A stretch of 64,000 bases of DNA from Halictus rubicundus (GCF_050948215.1 NC_135158.1:9161822-9225821), one strand, 5' to 3'. Positions 1-13,228 are shown, counted from the stretch's first letter. Translations and numbers: made by a program. The notes: a model not told the origin generated them from the sequence alone.

Positions 1-81
1 CAATTCTTCCCGAATTTCTTTTTCACGCCACGTGGGGAACTAATTGTTCAAACTTTTTAAAAACAGTTGTATACTCTAATA

Positions 82-309
82 TTAACACTAGGTTTACGGG
101 GCCCGTCAAAATGGCGGATTCTAGTATTCTTAATTCACAATTATCGAAATTGTGAATATGCAAGAATGAGAAATTATTCAAAATTTATTTCTTTGAGTAT
201 ATATTGTACAAGAAATGGCTAAAAAAATTGGGATAGATACATTTTCGTTATTTTTGTAAGGTAATGTATAGAATAGGCATATTTAGCGCGCCCGTAAACC
301 TAGTGTTAA
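82..309. mobile_element. TTAA-flanked MITE (piggyBac-like), 228 bp
   Basis: A perfect inverted repeat bounds this element: TTAACACTAGGTTTACGGG at 82-100 is the exact reverse complement of 291-309. Each end carries the TTAA that piggyBac-superfamily elements duplicate, leaving a 15 bp terminal repeat (CACTAGGTTTACGGG). The inside is AT-rich and non-coding, with a small central palindrome around 140-157. The identical ends suggest a fairly recent insertion. Assignment to piggyBac rests on the TTAA and the repeat only. Confidence 0.85.
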
Positions 310-2480
310 AAAAGTCTTTTTAAGAGTGTCCGAATGTTAATAAGAAATAATAAGAGTTAATAAGGTCCTAGCCTAAAATTTGTTTACACTATAGCTGCTC
401 ACTCCACAAAGCGAGTGATCTTCCCAGACGAAGAATTTTGTCTCAAAAGCTGTCTAGCTCCGGAGGATTGATGAAACCAGGTGTTCAACGATCTACGAGG
501 AAGGCTAGGGTAAAACGGAGGTCTCGGAGGGCTGAGCGACGTAACATCGAGCCTAATCGATCGTCTGAGCGTGACACGTGTTGGAGCATTTAAGATCGCG
601 AGGACTTTAAGACCAGCAGCGGCGAGGAATCCTGGCGGGGCGTCGCGACGAGGGTAAAAAAAAGGCGCGGGAGGAAGGAGGGTGGCCGGTTAATGGAAAG
701 AAGTGGTGGAAAGGAAGAAGAAAAAGAGGGTGAGGAACGTTTATTGGACGTTATTAAATGTAATACCCGGAGGCGTGTCCCCCTTTCGGGGAACTTTACC
801 GATAACTTTGTAATTCCCTAAAACGATCCCCGCCACGGGACTTTCAAGACGTTCTCGGCCTCCTCGCGATGTTTCCGTTCGTTCCAGCGCGACGGTTATT
901 CCGCAGCTTGCCGAAGTATGGCCCATTATGCTCCTCGTCTTCATTTTCTTTTTTTCGTCCGTCCCCTCCCGTCTCATCGTTCATCTTTCCTTCTTCTTCG
1001 TTTCCATCTTTTTTTCTCGTTTCTTCCCCTCGGTCGAGATCGATATCGAGCTCGTCTCTCCGTTGTCTCGCCGTCGAACAATGTAGACAGTCTTGTCTAA
1101 ACAGCGGACACTCGTTGCGCCAACATCTGCGTCCTCTTAATTTTGCGTTTCGATGGCCGAAACTTTCGGCCCCCGATCCGGGAAGGATAGTTTTCCCCCC
1201 GCCGATTATTTCACGTCGGCTGCGCCGAGACTGCGGGGAGGAGCGCGGGGGAGGGGGAAGCGTTTGCTTTTTATTCTTCGAAAATTCGCTGTGACAATAT
1301 TGGAACTTCGGACCGTCTTATCGTGGACGAACGAGCGAACCCGGTTTTCAGGATCGATCCCGGTGTACCGGTCGCTCTCTGGCACCCCTACGAAATTACC
1401 ATGGCCTAAGGGTAAAGTGAAATTAATCTGTTAATCCGTTAATGAAACGTGTTCGAGTCGCTGGCAGGCGAAAGAGTGACAAGAATAAAATCCGTGACAT
1501 CGATATTCTTACAAATAGCAGAGTATCGTTTGCGTGAAAAATACGACGAAATTAAGGGCCCGGTCTTCGTAGATTCGCGATAAGGTAGAGTGACCACGTT
1601 ACCGACACAAATAGGCGAAACATCGTTTTACGTGCCTCAACTTTTCGTCCTTATATGAGAATATTTTTCGCTGGGAAAGGCCTCGTTCGAAAGAGGAAGG
1701 TTCAATCTAGCGCGCGCTGGTCATCAGCTGACGGGATTATGCAGACATTTGGTAACATAAGCGTTATAAGTAGGCCAAAAATTGACGATGTGCCATGCCA
1801 CCCATTGGATGAGTTTTCTGGATGAAATCGAAAGCAGCGCGCACTGCTGTCTTCATTCTCTGCGGAAATAAAGCGAAAAACTTGAAGCACGTTTCTGGCG
1901 TCAGAATTCATCAAGTCAGAAGCAAGAAATGTGACAAGTTTAGTCACAAGACGGATCTTAAGTCTGTGTCTGAATGCTGTGAATGTGGATTATACGCCAG
2001 TTACCGACCTGATGACACTGAAAAAGTCACGTGACTATCCCGGGCCCTTAAGAGAGTCGCTCTCTAAATGCAACCCGGTCCAGTCGAGTTGGTCGAAGCG
2101 TTCGATCCGCGAAACCTTGCCGGAAAACGCGCGAAATCCGCCGCAGCGAGAAGTGAGAATCGCGCGAGGAAATCCTCTGGTGGGAAAGAGATCTGGGAGC
2201 ATTTCGGGCGTGTTAACGAAGCGCGGAATGCACCCTGGACGAAAAAGTTCGAGGACGGGGGTAGTCGCGCGAAATGGAATGGAACGATGGGGCCAGGGTG
2301 GGACGGTGGTGTGGTGTCCGCCAGTATTTATAGTATGGATCGTGTCTGCTTGGCAACCGGCCATCAGCCTAACATCTCTCGAGAATCTTATGGGAAGAGC
2401 GTCTTCTCGAGTGCTTTGTACCAAACGCTATTGGTAACCATCGATTCTATTTCCCCTCGAGAGCCGGCCCTCTCCCTTCC
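310..2480. other. Gene-free block with GC-rich islands
   Basis: No coding exon is supported here. The block is GC- and CpG-rich around 600-1400 and 2040-2480 and AT-richer between. Open frames are present, but they are Ser/Arg/Pro-rich products of pyrimidine-rich sequence without splice context. It could be the upstream or intronic part of a gene lying outside the window. Confidence 0.5.
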
Positions 2481-2485
2481 CGCAT

Positions 2486-2493
2486 CCTCTCTC

Positions 2494-2540
<47 letters not shown>
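2486..2540. repeat. (CT)n microsatellite
   Basis: About 55 bp of almost pure CT dinucleotide repeat, directly followed by GTGTATATTG. It is a typical arthropod simple repeat with no sign of function. Confidence 0.95.
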
Positions 2541-2548
<8 letters not shown>

Positions 2549-2888
2549 TGTATGTAATATTACAACCGTACCCTGGTCGATAATGCTTCTACGTAATTAC
2601 CAAGCGTATCAGAGTTACGAGATGCAACTTAATTGATTGCTACTCCGAACGGAAAACGTTTAATGGCTGCCTATGTACTGGATACCCGAGAGCATCCCCC
2701 GGTTTCTCAGCCGGAAACTCTTTCGGATTCGCGTGTCACTCTGCTAAATATGACAGCAAAAGATTTTACATTCACGAGTCTTTGTTTGGCCGTAGAATGT
2801 TTATTCGTTCAAAGAAACGTATTTATCTGATCTTTCTTGCATTGTCATTCTTGCACGTCTCGGACAATCTCGTGTTTTGACTGTAACG

Positions 2889-3149
2889 TACGGTAGAAGT
2901 CCGATAATCCAACATCCTCGGGACTTCAGCGATGTCGGATTATGAGGTAGAAACGAGAAAGGTAATTTTTAAAAACTGCCACGGCTGATGCGGGAATGTA
3001 ATTCGTTGTCAAAAATGATATATACGTTTATATTAAATATTATGCTCGGTCTGCCTCGAGTTTCACCGTGTCGTGATAAATGGCCGATTCGTAATTGAAT
3101 TACCTCTATGCAATATTTGAAACTGTCGGATTATTCGGACTTTACCGTA
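2889..3149. mobile_element. Pogo/mariner-like MITE, about 260 bp
   Basis: The left end (2889-2914, starting TACGGTAGAAGTCCGATAAT) and the reverse complement of the right end (3124-3149, starting TACGGTAAAGTCCGAATAAT) match over 26 bp apart from two single-base indels and one substitution. Both begin with TA, which fits a Tc1/mariner-superfamily target duplication, and the ATAATCC core resembles pogo-type ends. The inside contains a further partial inverted copy (GTCGGATTATGAGG near 2935) and no coding sequence. Confidence 0.7.
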
Positions 3150-4100
3150 TACAATAACAAAGTTATCCGATTGCACATTCTCCAATTTACATACTTATAT
3201 TAAATGATTTATAATCCGTATTCGACACCGTTTCATTGCACTCTTAAATTCTTAATTTGTACTATAAATTTAATTGCGCACAACTTGTATTCATTAGTTA
3301 CTATTTCGACGTGCTCTTTATCTTGTAATTTGTACTATATTTGTAATTATTTATTTCATTGTGCTCTTTGTTTTATAATTTGCAGTGTACACGTAAATAA
3401 TTGTTTATCGTTCACATTTCTCATTATTTCATTGTACCTTCTGCTTGTTTAGCCAGCACGGATTGAACGTACGTATTCGAATAGTTTGCATGAGAATGCA
3501 ATATTCTAACGATGGAATAGCTGTTGCATTATCCTGTGAAATTTGTCACCAGTTTCCCCAGCAGCTTAAGACGCGACGCATGAACGAGATATTACTTTTC
3601 AGAACACCCATCAGAGTCCAACTAACTCCCTTAAACTATGTTTCGCTGCAGCATTTATATTTCCGAAGCCGTTATTGCCTTTCGAGAATGTTACACGACG
3701 TTCCCCCGCACACCGTCGGGATCATCCGGAAGAAGAGAGAAGATTTGTTACTGATTTCTGCCATTGACGCAATGAAATTGGGATACAGAAGTTACTGAGC
3801 CGAAAGTTTCCACTGGCGCGGAAAGAAAAGCAATTAAAGAGACATGCAACACTCCTCCCATCTCTTCCATCTTAAGCCCTGTATTCTTTTAAGGAAACAC
3901 GATCAGAAACTTTTATCGCAACATTTCTTTTAACTGGTCTTCCATTGTTATCATTTAATTTTAATACCGATTGAATCGAAACGCTATAATATTTTTTTGG
4001 GCATTGCTAAATCACGTATATAAGATCTATGAATATTGTGAAGTTTCTGTTTGAGATGGTGAAACAGAATCGTAAATCACAGTCGTTCGAGTTTGAGGAA
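3150..4100. other. Gene-free AT-rich block
   Basis: AT-rich sequence with no supported gene. A frame of about 115 codons at 3445-3798 has no signal, domain or splice context and is treated as chance. Confidence 0.5.
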
Positions 4101-4103
4101 CCC

Positions 4104-4335
4104 ACAGACTCTATTTATATTCTGCCTGTAGAAACTGTAGATTCTACTTATACTCTAGGTAAACTCTGCTTAGACTATAGATTCTATGTACACCTATTCT
4201 ACTTATGGAACACGGCAGATTCTATCTATAATCTATGCACAAAACCAATAGATTCTATCTATGTATATTGTACCTGTAGAACATGCAGATTCTACTTATA
4301 CTCTGGGTATAGAATCTATAGATCCTATCTACATA
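4104..4335. repeat. Degenerate array of a TAGATTCTAT motif
   Basis: The motif YAGAYYCTAY, usually followed by TTAT or CTAT, occurs at 4104, 4138, 4178, 4216, 4249, 4286 and 4319, so seven copies at intervals of 33-40 bp. Longer stretches such as GATTCTACTTATACTCT recur at 4140 and 4288. This is an old, diverged minisatellite. A reading frame of about 130 codons runs across it but is a by-product of the repeat. Confidence 0.75.
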
Positions 4336-4339
4336 TATT

Positions 4340-7300
4340 CAATGTTCATTTAGTAAATGTTCATTCACTGGGAGATGTGTATTCGCTGGACAGTCCACCC
4401 CGTTGCATTTTAAATATTTCGATGTGAAAGAAACCTTCCAGATGATCATGTTAAATATCAGAAAAGCGCCAGACCCAGCGACTCGATCTTCTTCCCCTCG
4501 AAGAAGAGTCCGGGCAGACCTCGAGATCATATTTGCTCGGCGTTATTGCAATTTCACGCCGATAACCGTGACTTTCAGGCTACGTTTCGCCGAACAATCT
4601 CCTTTCTATAACCGTTCGCCGATGAGCAGTAAAATCGTGGGAGAGAGAGAGAATGAGAGAGATAGAGAGAACTCGAAAGGAAAGGGGGCTGGGGTATCCG
4701 ATGCCAAAAGCGCCATCCGTGGGATTCCAGGCGGGATTCGCGGGGTCTATCATCGATCCAGGACCCGTCTGGGAATCCCGGTAGGACCGGGGTTGAAGAT
4801 CGAGAACAGCGGATTCGTGGCACGCGCCAACCGGGCAAATATTTTCGGGGGGAAAAAAAACCGCGCGACGGAATTTCGCCCCGTTTCTTCCTCCTCCCGA
4901 CCTTCGATCCTTTCGCGGCAAATGAGTCGTCCCGACGACAATACGCCTCGCTTTGCGTCCTCGTTCAACCCCCCCCCCCCCCAGAAAACCCACCCAAACC
5001 CTCTCGAACCCTCTTTTCTAGCTCTCTCTCTCTTTTTCTCTCTTACCGGCTCCGTTCTCGCGGCATCGTTGGCGCGATCTTTTATCTTCTTGATTTTCGC
5101 ATTTTCCCTTTCCGCGCTATTCTGCGGCCCCGGGCCGTGGTGCCTCGCGGGTCCATTTCCTTTTCGGTCGATGGACTTCAGCCGCGAAAGAGTGCGACAG
5201 GAAACGACGACGGCTCGGCGATGGCTAGTCGTGGTTATTTTCGAGCGACGTCGGCTCGATACGTGGAAGCCATTGTTCGCGCGCGGTCCTAGTTTGGCAG
5301 TGATCCTCGGTGTCAGCCGGTCTAATAAAAGCCGGGTCGAGCTAGAGAACGACTACCGATCGGACTCGACACTGTGATTCACCCCCCTACAAGCTCTACC
5401 GTACACCGGCCTGGATAAACGACCTGCTTCGGCTTCGGCTTCGGCTTCGGCTTCGACTTCGGCTTCGGTCCCGAACGTCACGAGCAAACGGCCAAGTATT
5501 CCGACGGGGAGAGAGGATCGTCCCCGTCAATTTGATAGATCTCTTAATCGCTTTGTGCCCCTACGGAGTTCCATCTCGCCACTGTTTCCTGCGGTTCCGT
5601 TTCCCTTGTACGTTTCTTGATAGGTAATTAATTGCTCCCGTCGAACATTCCGCCGAGCCCGAGTTCCAATCGGAGTTGCCGCCGGACGGTTCACTATCAA
5701 AAATTCGACGACTGATTTATGAACATGATGGATCGTTCGTGCACGCCGTCTCCCTCGATACGCTCTCGTTCTCTTCCGAATTAATTTCTTGCTCGCTTCA
5801 GCGTCTCCGTTTCTAATGCGAGTAAGGGAGACGCCACATTTTCTGTATCCTCTGAATGGACTGGGGGAATTTCATTTTCATGTCACTCGAGCGCCTATGG
5901 AATCGAAACACAGTTTGTAATATCAGAAAATATTAAGCTAGGGCCTTCACAAAATTCTGTATAAATTTTCTGAGATACCTTTAACTATATAATTTAAGAC
6001 CAAATAATCCAAGTGATCCAAAGGAGTTCAAGAAACTTGATATTTGCAATTTTCTATTGTTAAACAGAGCCCCAAGGAACGCAGTACCACGGAATAAATC
6101 AATTTTGCAAAATCAAAATGAATTTAGATGCTTGATGTTAGAGTAGTTCTTCTGAATCAGTCTCGAATAATTTGAGAATAACTCTGCAGAACGTCCAATG
6201 GGAGATTATGGTTTTCACTGTGTAATTGGATTTGGTGAAACTATCTCGGGGACCTTATCGATTATGGGAGGTCGAGGATCCTTCCCCCTCGCCGGAAGAA
6301 CGTTATAGGAGCGGTATTATTACGCGTTACAGGTGGGGCAATCGTATTTGACAAAATTGGTCTTGTGCTCGATCGAGGTGGGTACGTGACCTACGACAAT
6401 GTTCCCGGGGAAACGGTAAAATCCATACGAAGAGTAGGAAATGACGCGAAAGGAAGCTAGATGGACGCTTTGGAAATGCCGGTCGATTCCGCAAAATGGC
6501 CACTTTTCGTGGCCGAGTGCGGAAATTGCCAATTGATGTGCGGCCGATCTAAATACGCGAATCAATTTTTGTCGCGTTCACGGAAATGTATTCTTCCCGG
6601 GAAATATGTCCGGGGGAGCCTCGGGAATCAGTATAGCTGATCCTGGACATCCGTCGAGACATGCTCCAGGACCGATTCGGAAATATTATTTTAACCGCTC
6701 GGAATATCTGCGACTGTTTGTTGGGAAAACAGAGGTACATCGCGATGCCCGACATCTTATAACGGAAAGAATTTTGTTTTCGAACGTGGGGAAGAAAAGT
6801 TGTTTTTTCCTCGTTGCTTTGTTTCTAACGGATTTTAGCTTTATACTTCGTTGAAACGGAGGAGCAACAGAAACGCCGAAGAATGTGGGAATATTTACGC
6901 GATATATATCAAAACAGGAAATATTTATTTTCAAACTGATTGTAATAGCTCCGAGCACTTCATATCTCTCTGACACAGAAAAGCGAATTGAACGTGGCAA
7001 TATTTATGGTTTACCTGAGAAATTGTTTATTTTCTAATTTTATAAAGAAGAGGGTACAGTGTGTCGTCTTTCACTGTTTTGCTTTAAAACAGCTATTAAT
7101 ATCTTCAGATACTTTGCAGTCTTCGAAGACGAAGAACGCGATACAATATTTATTCAGACTGATGGAATTTATGCTTCGATAACGAAGAGAGATTGAAGAT
7201 ATTGGATTGCTTTGGCCGCTGAATCGTCGCGAGGACTCCAATTAAAACGGGGCACACAATTTCAATTGTGCAAATCAAACAGGAACCACGCAATTATCGC

Positions 7301-10167
7301 AAGAAGCATCGTCAATGAATTCTTGAATGCCACGTTTCATCTGTATCTGAGAATAAACGTACAAGTAATTCGAAAGATTTAATATTCGTGATAACTTTGT
7401 AAGAATAAAAATAAAGTCACGTTCGTACCTTAGAGCATCAAAATCACCGAGTTCATCGAGTGACGAAATTACGAGGAAAACAAAGCACGCAACAAACCTG
7501 CGCTAATTTCGGAGCACAATCGGAGGAAGGACAAGGAAATTCTTGGTGATCGAGCCGGGGGACCGAGTCCGATCGAACGACTTCGAAAAAGTTTCATTTC
7601 CCCGGTCGATCGACTCGGGCAACGTGATCGTCGCGCTCTTTTGAACTCTGAGGGATGAATTTTGAGGGATGAAAACCACATTCCAGGAGGCTTTTCGCGC
7701 GCTTAGCCCGCGGCGGTGTGTCGAAGAGGAGGATGCCCGCCGTCGACGGTATTCTTTTTTTCGCCTTTGCCACCCTCCCCCCATCGATTATCGTCAGCCC
7801 CAAACCCCCATAGAGGATTCCGCGAAGCTTAGCACTAGAACGCTATCCTGCTAGCCTGGATCGTCCGCCTCTAGCTCTCGCAGAGCGTGTCCCTAGGATT
7901 AGTTCCGGCTTTAATGCCCGACGACAAGGAATTTCAAAGGTAATTGAATCGAGACACAGATTCGCTGCAGCTTTAAAGCCGCGGCACCGCCGACGCCCGG
8001 CCCTGTCTCATGTATTTTTAAAGAGCCGACCCGCACTCCGTCGCGTTTTCAACCGGCACCGCCTGGCTTCTGCCTCGTCCCTCTTCTCGGTTATGCTCAT
8101 CCGTGTCCGACATTATCGACTATTCCGGTTCCGTTCGCCGATCACCGGCGTTAAGCCGGATTTTCGCTGTCCGTTAACGCGCACGCCGGGCCCAAACTTC
8201 CGTCGCTGCGTTCTTCGGAACGGAACCGCTCAGCGGAATGCTCTTCGTCCCCTCTCGTGGACAATTATGGCGTGGCTGGGCTGTCCGTCAATTCAGCGGA
8301 TAGATTGCGGATTTTATCCGCTTATCGCGACCTTCGCGGTCCTCGATGTTCGCTGGAAGAAAAAGTTGAAGGCTCCTTAGGGAGGGATACTGGTATAACG
8401 AAAATGAGTGATTTTTGAAAATAGAGTAAGGCACCCAATTACTGTGCCTATATTGATTATACTTATGTCTGAAGCATAATAAATATTTAAAAAAGAGATA
8501 TCAAATTTGTTTCATTTCTGAACATTTGTCCGAAGTCAAAGTTTTTAAAGTAAAAGTGATCCAGACGAACGGACACGTATACGTACTCGTTATCCAGTTA
8601 ATTCTTCGTAGCTGGCTCGGCGAACAGAACCGGAAGCGATGTCTCTTTTTCCTTTTTTCTTTTTTTTCGTGTCAGATGGCCCGTGCTCGTTGGGCACGTC
8701 GATTCGGCGGGGCCACCGGTTTTGATCTGCCATGTGGAAGGATCCGATCGCTATGAAACGGGCGTCCGTGTAGCTACGTGAAGCAAACCTGTAATCGGAT
8801 GGCTGAAGATCGGCCCCCTGTGACCGACGCCAAAAGGTACCCGCTTGTAAACATAATGAACGACATTTCGGACCTGGACAAGCAGTGCTCCTTTTTTTTC
8901 TCTCTCTCTCTTTGTTTGCTCAAAGACAAAAGGGAGACGCAAACCAACCGTTGCCCGTGTGTCCGTCACTGAATTTCGAGAGTGTCGTTACGGTCTAACC
9001 TCTGTTCCCGAGGACTAATTAGGCGTGACAACACACTCTGCCCGGATAATTGAACCGGCCATGTTTTCGCATAATAATCACCAGACTCCGGGTTTTATGC
9101 ATTTATGACTAAAATGAGTGCAATTTAAAACATCGGAAAAAAGTGAAGGTGTAGTACGATTTTCAAAAAAAATCTGATTTCTCTATACATGTCGCCAAAG
9201 CCTGGATGATAATTGGCAAGACCGGCGTTGTCGACATATATCGAGAATTCACGGTGTTACGAATAATGCCGGAAAATGTCATACGTTTCAGTGTGAAGTT
9301 CGCGCTCGAAAATAATTACATTTTTGCGTCTTTTCTAGCACAGTGTCGCCTCGAATCGAGAACGATCTCCTCTCGTCCCCTTACAACAACTGAATCGAAT
9401 ATCGAATCTGATTTTAACGGTCCCGTGGGGTTACTGTCGATTAGATTGATTTCGATTAAGCCCCCTCGAACGCCGCAACAACATGTACACACGCGAGCCC
9501 GAACAGCGCGGCGCGGCGCGGCGACGTGCAGGATTTTATTAATTAATTTCATGGCATCATCGCGCGTAATCAAGCACTGCAACAAGCCCGCGCGGAAGTA
9601 CGTCATGTGTGAACTCGAATGTTGCTCGAGTTTAAGTAAATAATTGATGCCGGGGAACTTCGCGAAATACTGAATAAATATGAATTTCACAAGTGACTTT
9701 CAGTTATGGAACAGAATATGTAGCTGTTCGAATGGTTACGCGTACGTGTGTACGTGGGCGCACACGTGCCCACGAAGAATCGCGATGCACTCGTTAATAT
9801 AATTTATCAATTGCACGGCAAACATGCCGGGCTGATTTATTTTACGTAAATCCGCATTCATATCGCGGGGATATCTCGAAATGAACTTGTAAACAATCCG
9901 GTCTCGTAATGTTTGTTCCATAATCGCGTTTCCCTTTGGACGAGAGTTTAATTATTTTGCTCTTCCGTTTCGAACGGACCGCAAACGAATACTTCAAAAT
10001 GTCTGCATTAAGACATTTTCAACCATTTCGCTTTGCTCTTTGCGTGGAGCAAACATTGAATTAAAATGATCGCAAAGAAACGCAATTCTGAAATGAACAC
10101 AGACGCAGTTTCAAGCAGAGGGCAGATTCAAAGAATTCTGGAACGTCGACGTGTTCGATTCTGCTTA
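4340..10167. other. Gene-free block, GC-rich at 4.48-5.72 and 7.5-8.4 kb
   Basis: No gene is supported in almost 6 kb. GC- and CpG-rich islands alternate with AT-rich DNA. A run of 14 C lies at 4969-4982, and short CT/GA runs lie at 4640-4670 and 8890-8910. A segment at 5949-6020 resembles 12191-12260 (AAAATTCTGTA followed by a shared AGAC(C/T)AAA(T/C)AATC), which suggests a dispersed repeat. Confidence 0.5.
5427..5468. repeat. (CTTCGG)7 hexanucleotide array
   Basis: Seven tandem CTTCGG units, the fifth altered to CTTCGA. CTTCGG is also a stable RNA tetraloop core when transcribed, but here it looks like a simple repeat inside a GC-rich island. Confidence 0.95.
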
Positions 10168-10417
10168 TTAACCGTTAGCACTCGAATGGTCACTGTAAGG
10201 CACGACTAAAAACTGCTAAATCATTATTCAAAATATTTTTTACATTATTAAATTCGTTTGAATTTAATAAATTATTAAACATTTCAGTATTGCACGAGTA
10301 AATTGCACCATTTTCGTATGTATAACATGAAAAAAAAAATATATAGAAGGGAAATATTCTAGGTCGGAAGAAATGTTTCGTTTTGGAGTTAAAATAGATT
10401 CGAGCGCAAAGGGTTAA
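10168..10417. mobile_element. TTAA-flanked MITE (piggyBac/Looper-like), 250 bp
   Basis: The left end TTAACCGTTAGCACTCGAAT (10168-10187) matches the reverse complement of the right end, TTAACCCTTTGCGCTCGAAT (10398-10417), at 17 of 20 positions. Both ends begin with TTAA. The interior is AT-rich, contains a run of nine A, and is non-coding. The family assignment comes from the TTAA and the end sequence only. An isolated right-end-like sequence (CGAAGGGTTAAAA) at 17815-17827 may be a relic of a related element. Confidence 0.7.
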
Positions 10418-13228
10418 AATCCTGAAGAGAAGAACGAAGCTTCTGTTTCACTTCTGCTGGTTCTGCAAATCATTTTTATCTTGCACGAAGATCCATAGTC
10501 TAGTTCTAACGCAGCGAGAGTAGATAAATAAATCAATTACAAAGCGGGTTGGAACAGCTTAATTGCAGGAGAAGATGCTCCATTATAACGCATAAATGCT
10601 CGATTAACTTCGCGCGAAGTTTCGTTTCCGCGGATATCTTCTTTCACAAGGATAATTTGAATTCATATCGGGTAGACACGCCTTCAAGTAAGATTAATTA
10701 CGTCTACCTATTATTCACCGTTTCTACTTATTATCTCCTAACCACCCCTCATTGTGCTATCTAGATTCCTTCTGCCTCTTAATTACGAGCTTATATCGAG
10801 ACATTACTCGGCCGGAAGAGTGATGTGTCGGTGTCGTTATTTGCGAAAATTTATGTAAGTAGAAACGAGCGGCATTGGTCAGACGTAGAAGTTAAACGGT
10901 GCTCGAGCGCGTCGGGGCGTGATGAATCTCCAACATTGATTTATTGGTAAATGAAATCTAGCATGAAAATACGTTATACATTTTCCATTTATTTTTTTTT
11001 TTTTTACGTCGCGTTGTCCTCGTTCGGGTTTAGTCGCACAATGACGGAAGATGGAACCGCTATTCAAAATTGATTGAAGTTTCATTAAAAATTGTGGCAA
11101 CCTCGAAAAGGATCTACGCGTCCAAATGAAGGGGATGATTCAACATGAGAGAGAGAGAGTAACAATAAAATATCAGTTTAGTCTTTAATTTATTGTTTTT
11201 ATATTGATCTATATGTACTTGTAGATTTGCACGGAGAGTGTTTACAGGAATTGTTTAGTATAATTCTAGGCTTGATCAGTGTGTAATTATAGTCTCCAGA
11301 TGAAATGAAAAAAAAACGAAAAATAAATATTTATAATATACCCTAATGCATTTAACGAAGAAAAAACAAACAAATTTTACGATCACCGTGACTTGAGCAA
11401 TTTTTAATTCTTTTCTAATTATCCTACAGCTAATAAGAAATTCCAAGGCTCGGCTTCTCGAGCAATGTCGGGCCGCGGAGAATTATAATAAATTCTGCGG
11501 GTGATTATACCATTTTCCGAGCGTGTGTCGGGTCGTTAGAGAAGGTGCCGCGGTCGATGGTGCCCCATACGAATTCCATGGAAGGCCAAACGGTGGATTA
11601 TAAAGCGGACCTTTTTCTACGGCGACCGCTCGCGACATATTTAACGACGTCCACTGTTTAGTCGTGGGTACAAACACGTGAAAATTTCTATAGGCCGGTA
11701 CACACACGGCGTTCACTTTATGGTATCGTTCGAGCGACAAATTGCACTAAAAATAACCCTTTGCGCTCTGCTGGCACATGACTATTCGTGCGTGTGAAGG
11801 TGGCCTCGAACGGGTACGCCATGTACACTCTGTTTTGCCTCCCTTTGAAGTGTAGACGATTGGAAGTCTCTCCTTTCCAGGCTTGCGAATTATGTAGCCG
11901 CGCGTCATTGTGGCGAACCGGCGGCCGATATGTTTTTACAGCATGACCTATCTTCAGGCCGTGTGAAACCTTGCGCCCCAATGGATCTATTTGGAACAGC
12001 CACGGAGCCGATCGGTGATACACAGGCCGGATCACGTGAAAGAACACACACGCCTAAATGTCCCCCATTCTTCCCGAAACTCGCAGGGAGAACGGTTACG
12101 ACCCGAATAAAAGGGAAAAAGAATTTTTCCAAAATTTTTCTCCTTTCTGATGTCTTTACACCGATTACGAAATATCGTGCTCGGACCTTTTCTAAAATTC
12201 TGTACAATTTTTCTCGGAAATAAATACGTAATTTTCAGACTAAACAATCGAATACAATTACTGAAATTATAAAGATGCTTCCGCACAAAATCAAAAATAA
12301 ACTGAATCTCGTCAACATCCTATATCAGTTACTTTTAAGGCTCGTTAATGTTTACCGTTAAAAAGCTGATACTAGCAATGCATTAAATTGCTCCAGTTCA
12401 TTTTTTCTTTTTTTTTTCACAAATCCATAAAATCTGTAGTTGATGGAAGAATCAATTCATGATAATTTCGATGCACTGATCCCGGCAGTTCGATTCAGTA
12501 GAATTTGACGGTGTCATAATTCCCGAAGGAGTCGCGAGTCCCAGTAGATTAAAGAATCCAATCTGAAGCCGCGCTTAAAGCCCCTTAATAGCACGGTGAT
12601 AACGTATGCTGTGGAAGAGGATTTCTCAGATGGGAGACGTAACGTCTAACTACGCCTTTGCAACAGATATAATTGGACTCCCTTAATTACCTCGTCTCTG
12701 GATACAGCCGTGAGACGGGGCTGGATAACGCATTCGATCCGCATTCAGACACCCAGACCGGAAGATTAACAACTCCAAAGGGAGCAAGAAGGATGTAGAT
12801 CGCCTCAGCTGAGATATTAAGACGTTCAGCTGATCTGGCAGCCCGCGATGGTTGCCGGGCCGGAGTCTATAGCACACCTGATTTTTCATTGGGAAATCAA
12901 CGTCACGAAGAAAACCTCGCTCCGGATTCCTTGTTTTCTCAGAATAGGAAAAATAAAGTATCCGACACGCGTAGAACCATCGGGTCAAAATTTATTCCAA
13001 TCACTGGAAAATTTCATGTCCAGCATAAACGTGCAGATTTTTATCTGAAAAGTGCAGAAAGATGCAGATTTTGTATACAGTTCCATTATAACATAATGAT
13101 AAAATAAATTGTTCCAAACGAAACTTTTCTGTTCTCAATTATGTTCTAACGAAACTGTTACCAACATACTCGTGACAATTTCCTGATTAAAACGAGACCA
13201 AACACGACACAATTTGCATCATATTTAA
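10418..13228. other. Gene-free block
   Basis: AT-rich DNA with scattered GC-richer stretches and no supported exon. It contains a short GA run near 11150 and the second copy (12191-12260) of a sequence also seen at 5949-6020. Confidence 0.5.

Noticed and set aside
869..1294. Plus-strand frame of 141 codons
   Set aside because: Product is Ser/Phe/Arg low-complexity from pyrimidine-rich DNA, overlapping frames are equally open, and there is no splice or domain evidence.
4104..4335. CRISPR-like regular spacing of a short repeat
   Set aside because: Eukaryotic context, short degenerate units with variable spacing and no cas genes. It is a minisatellite.
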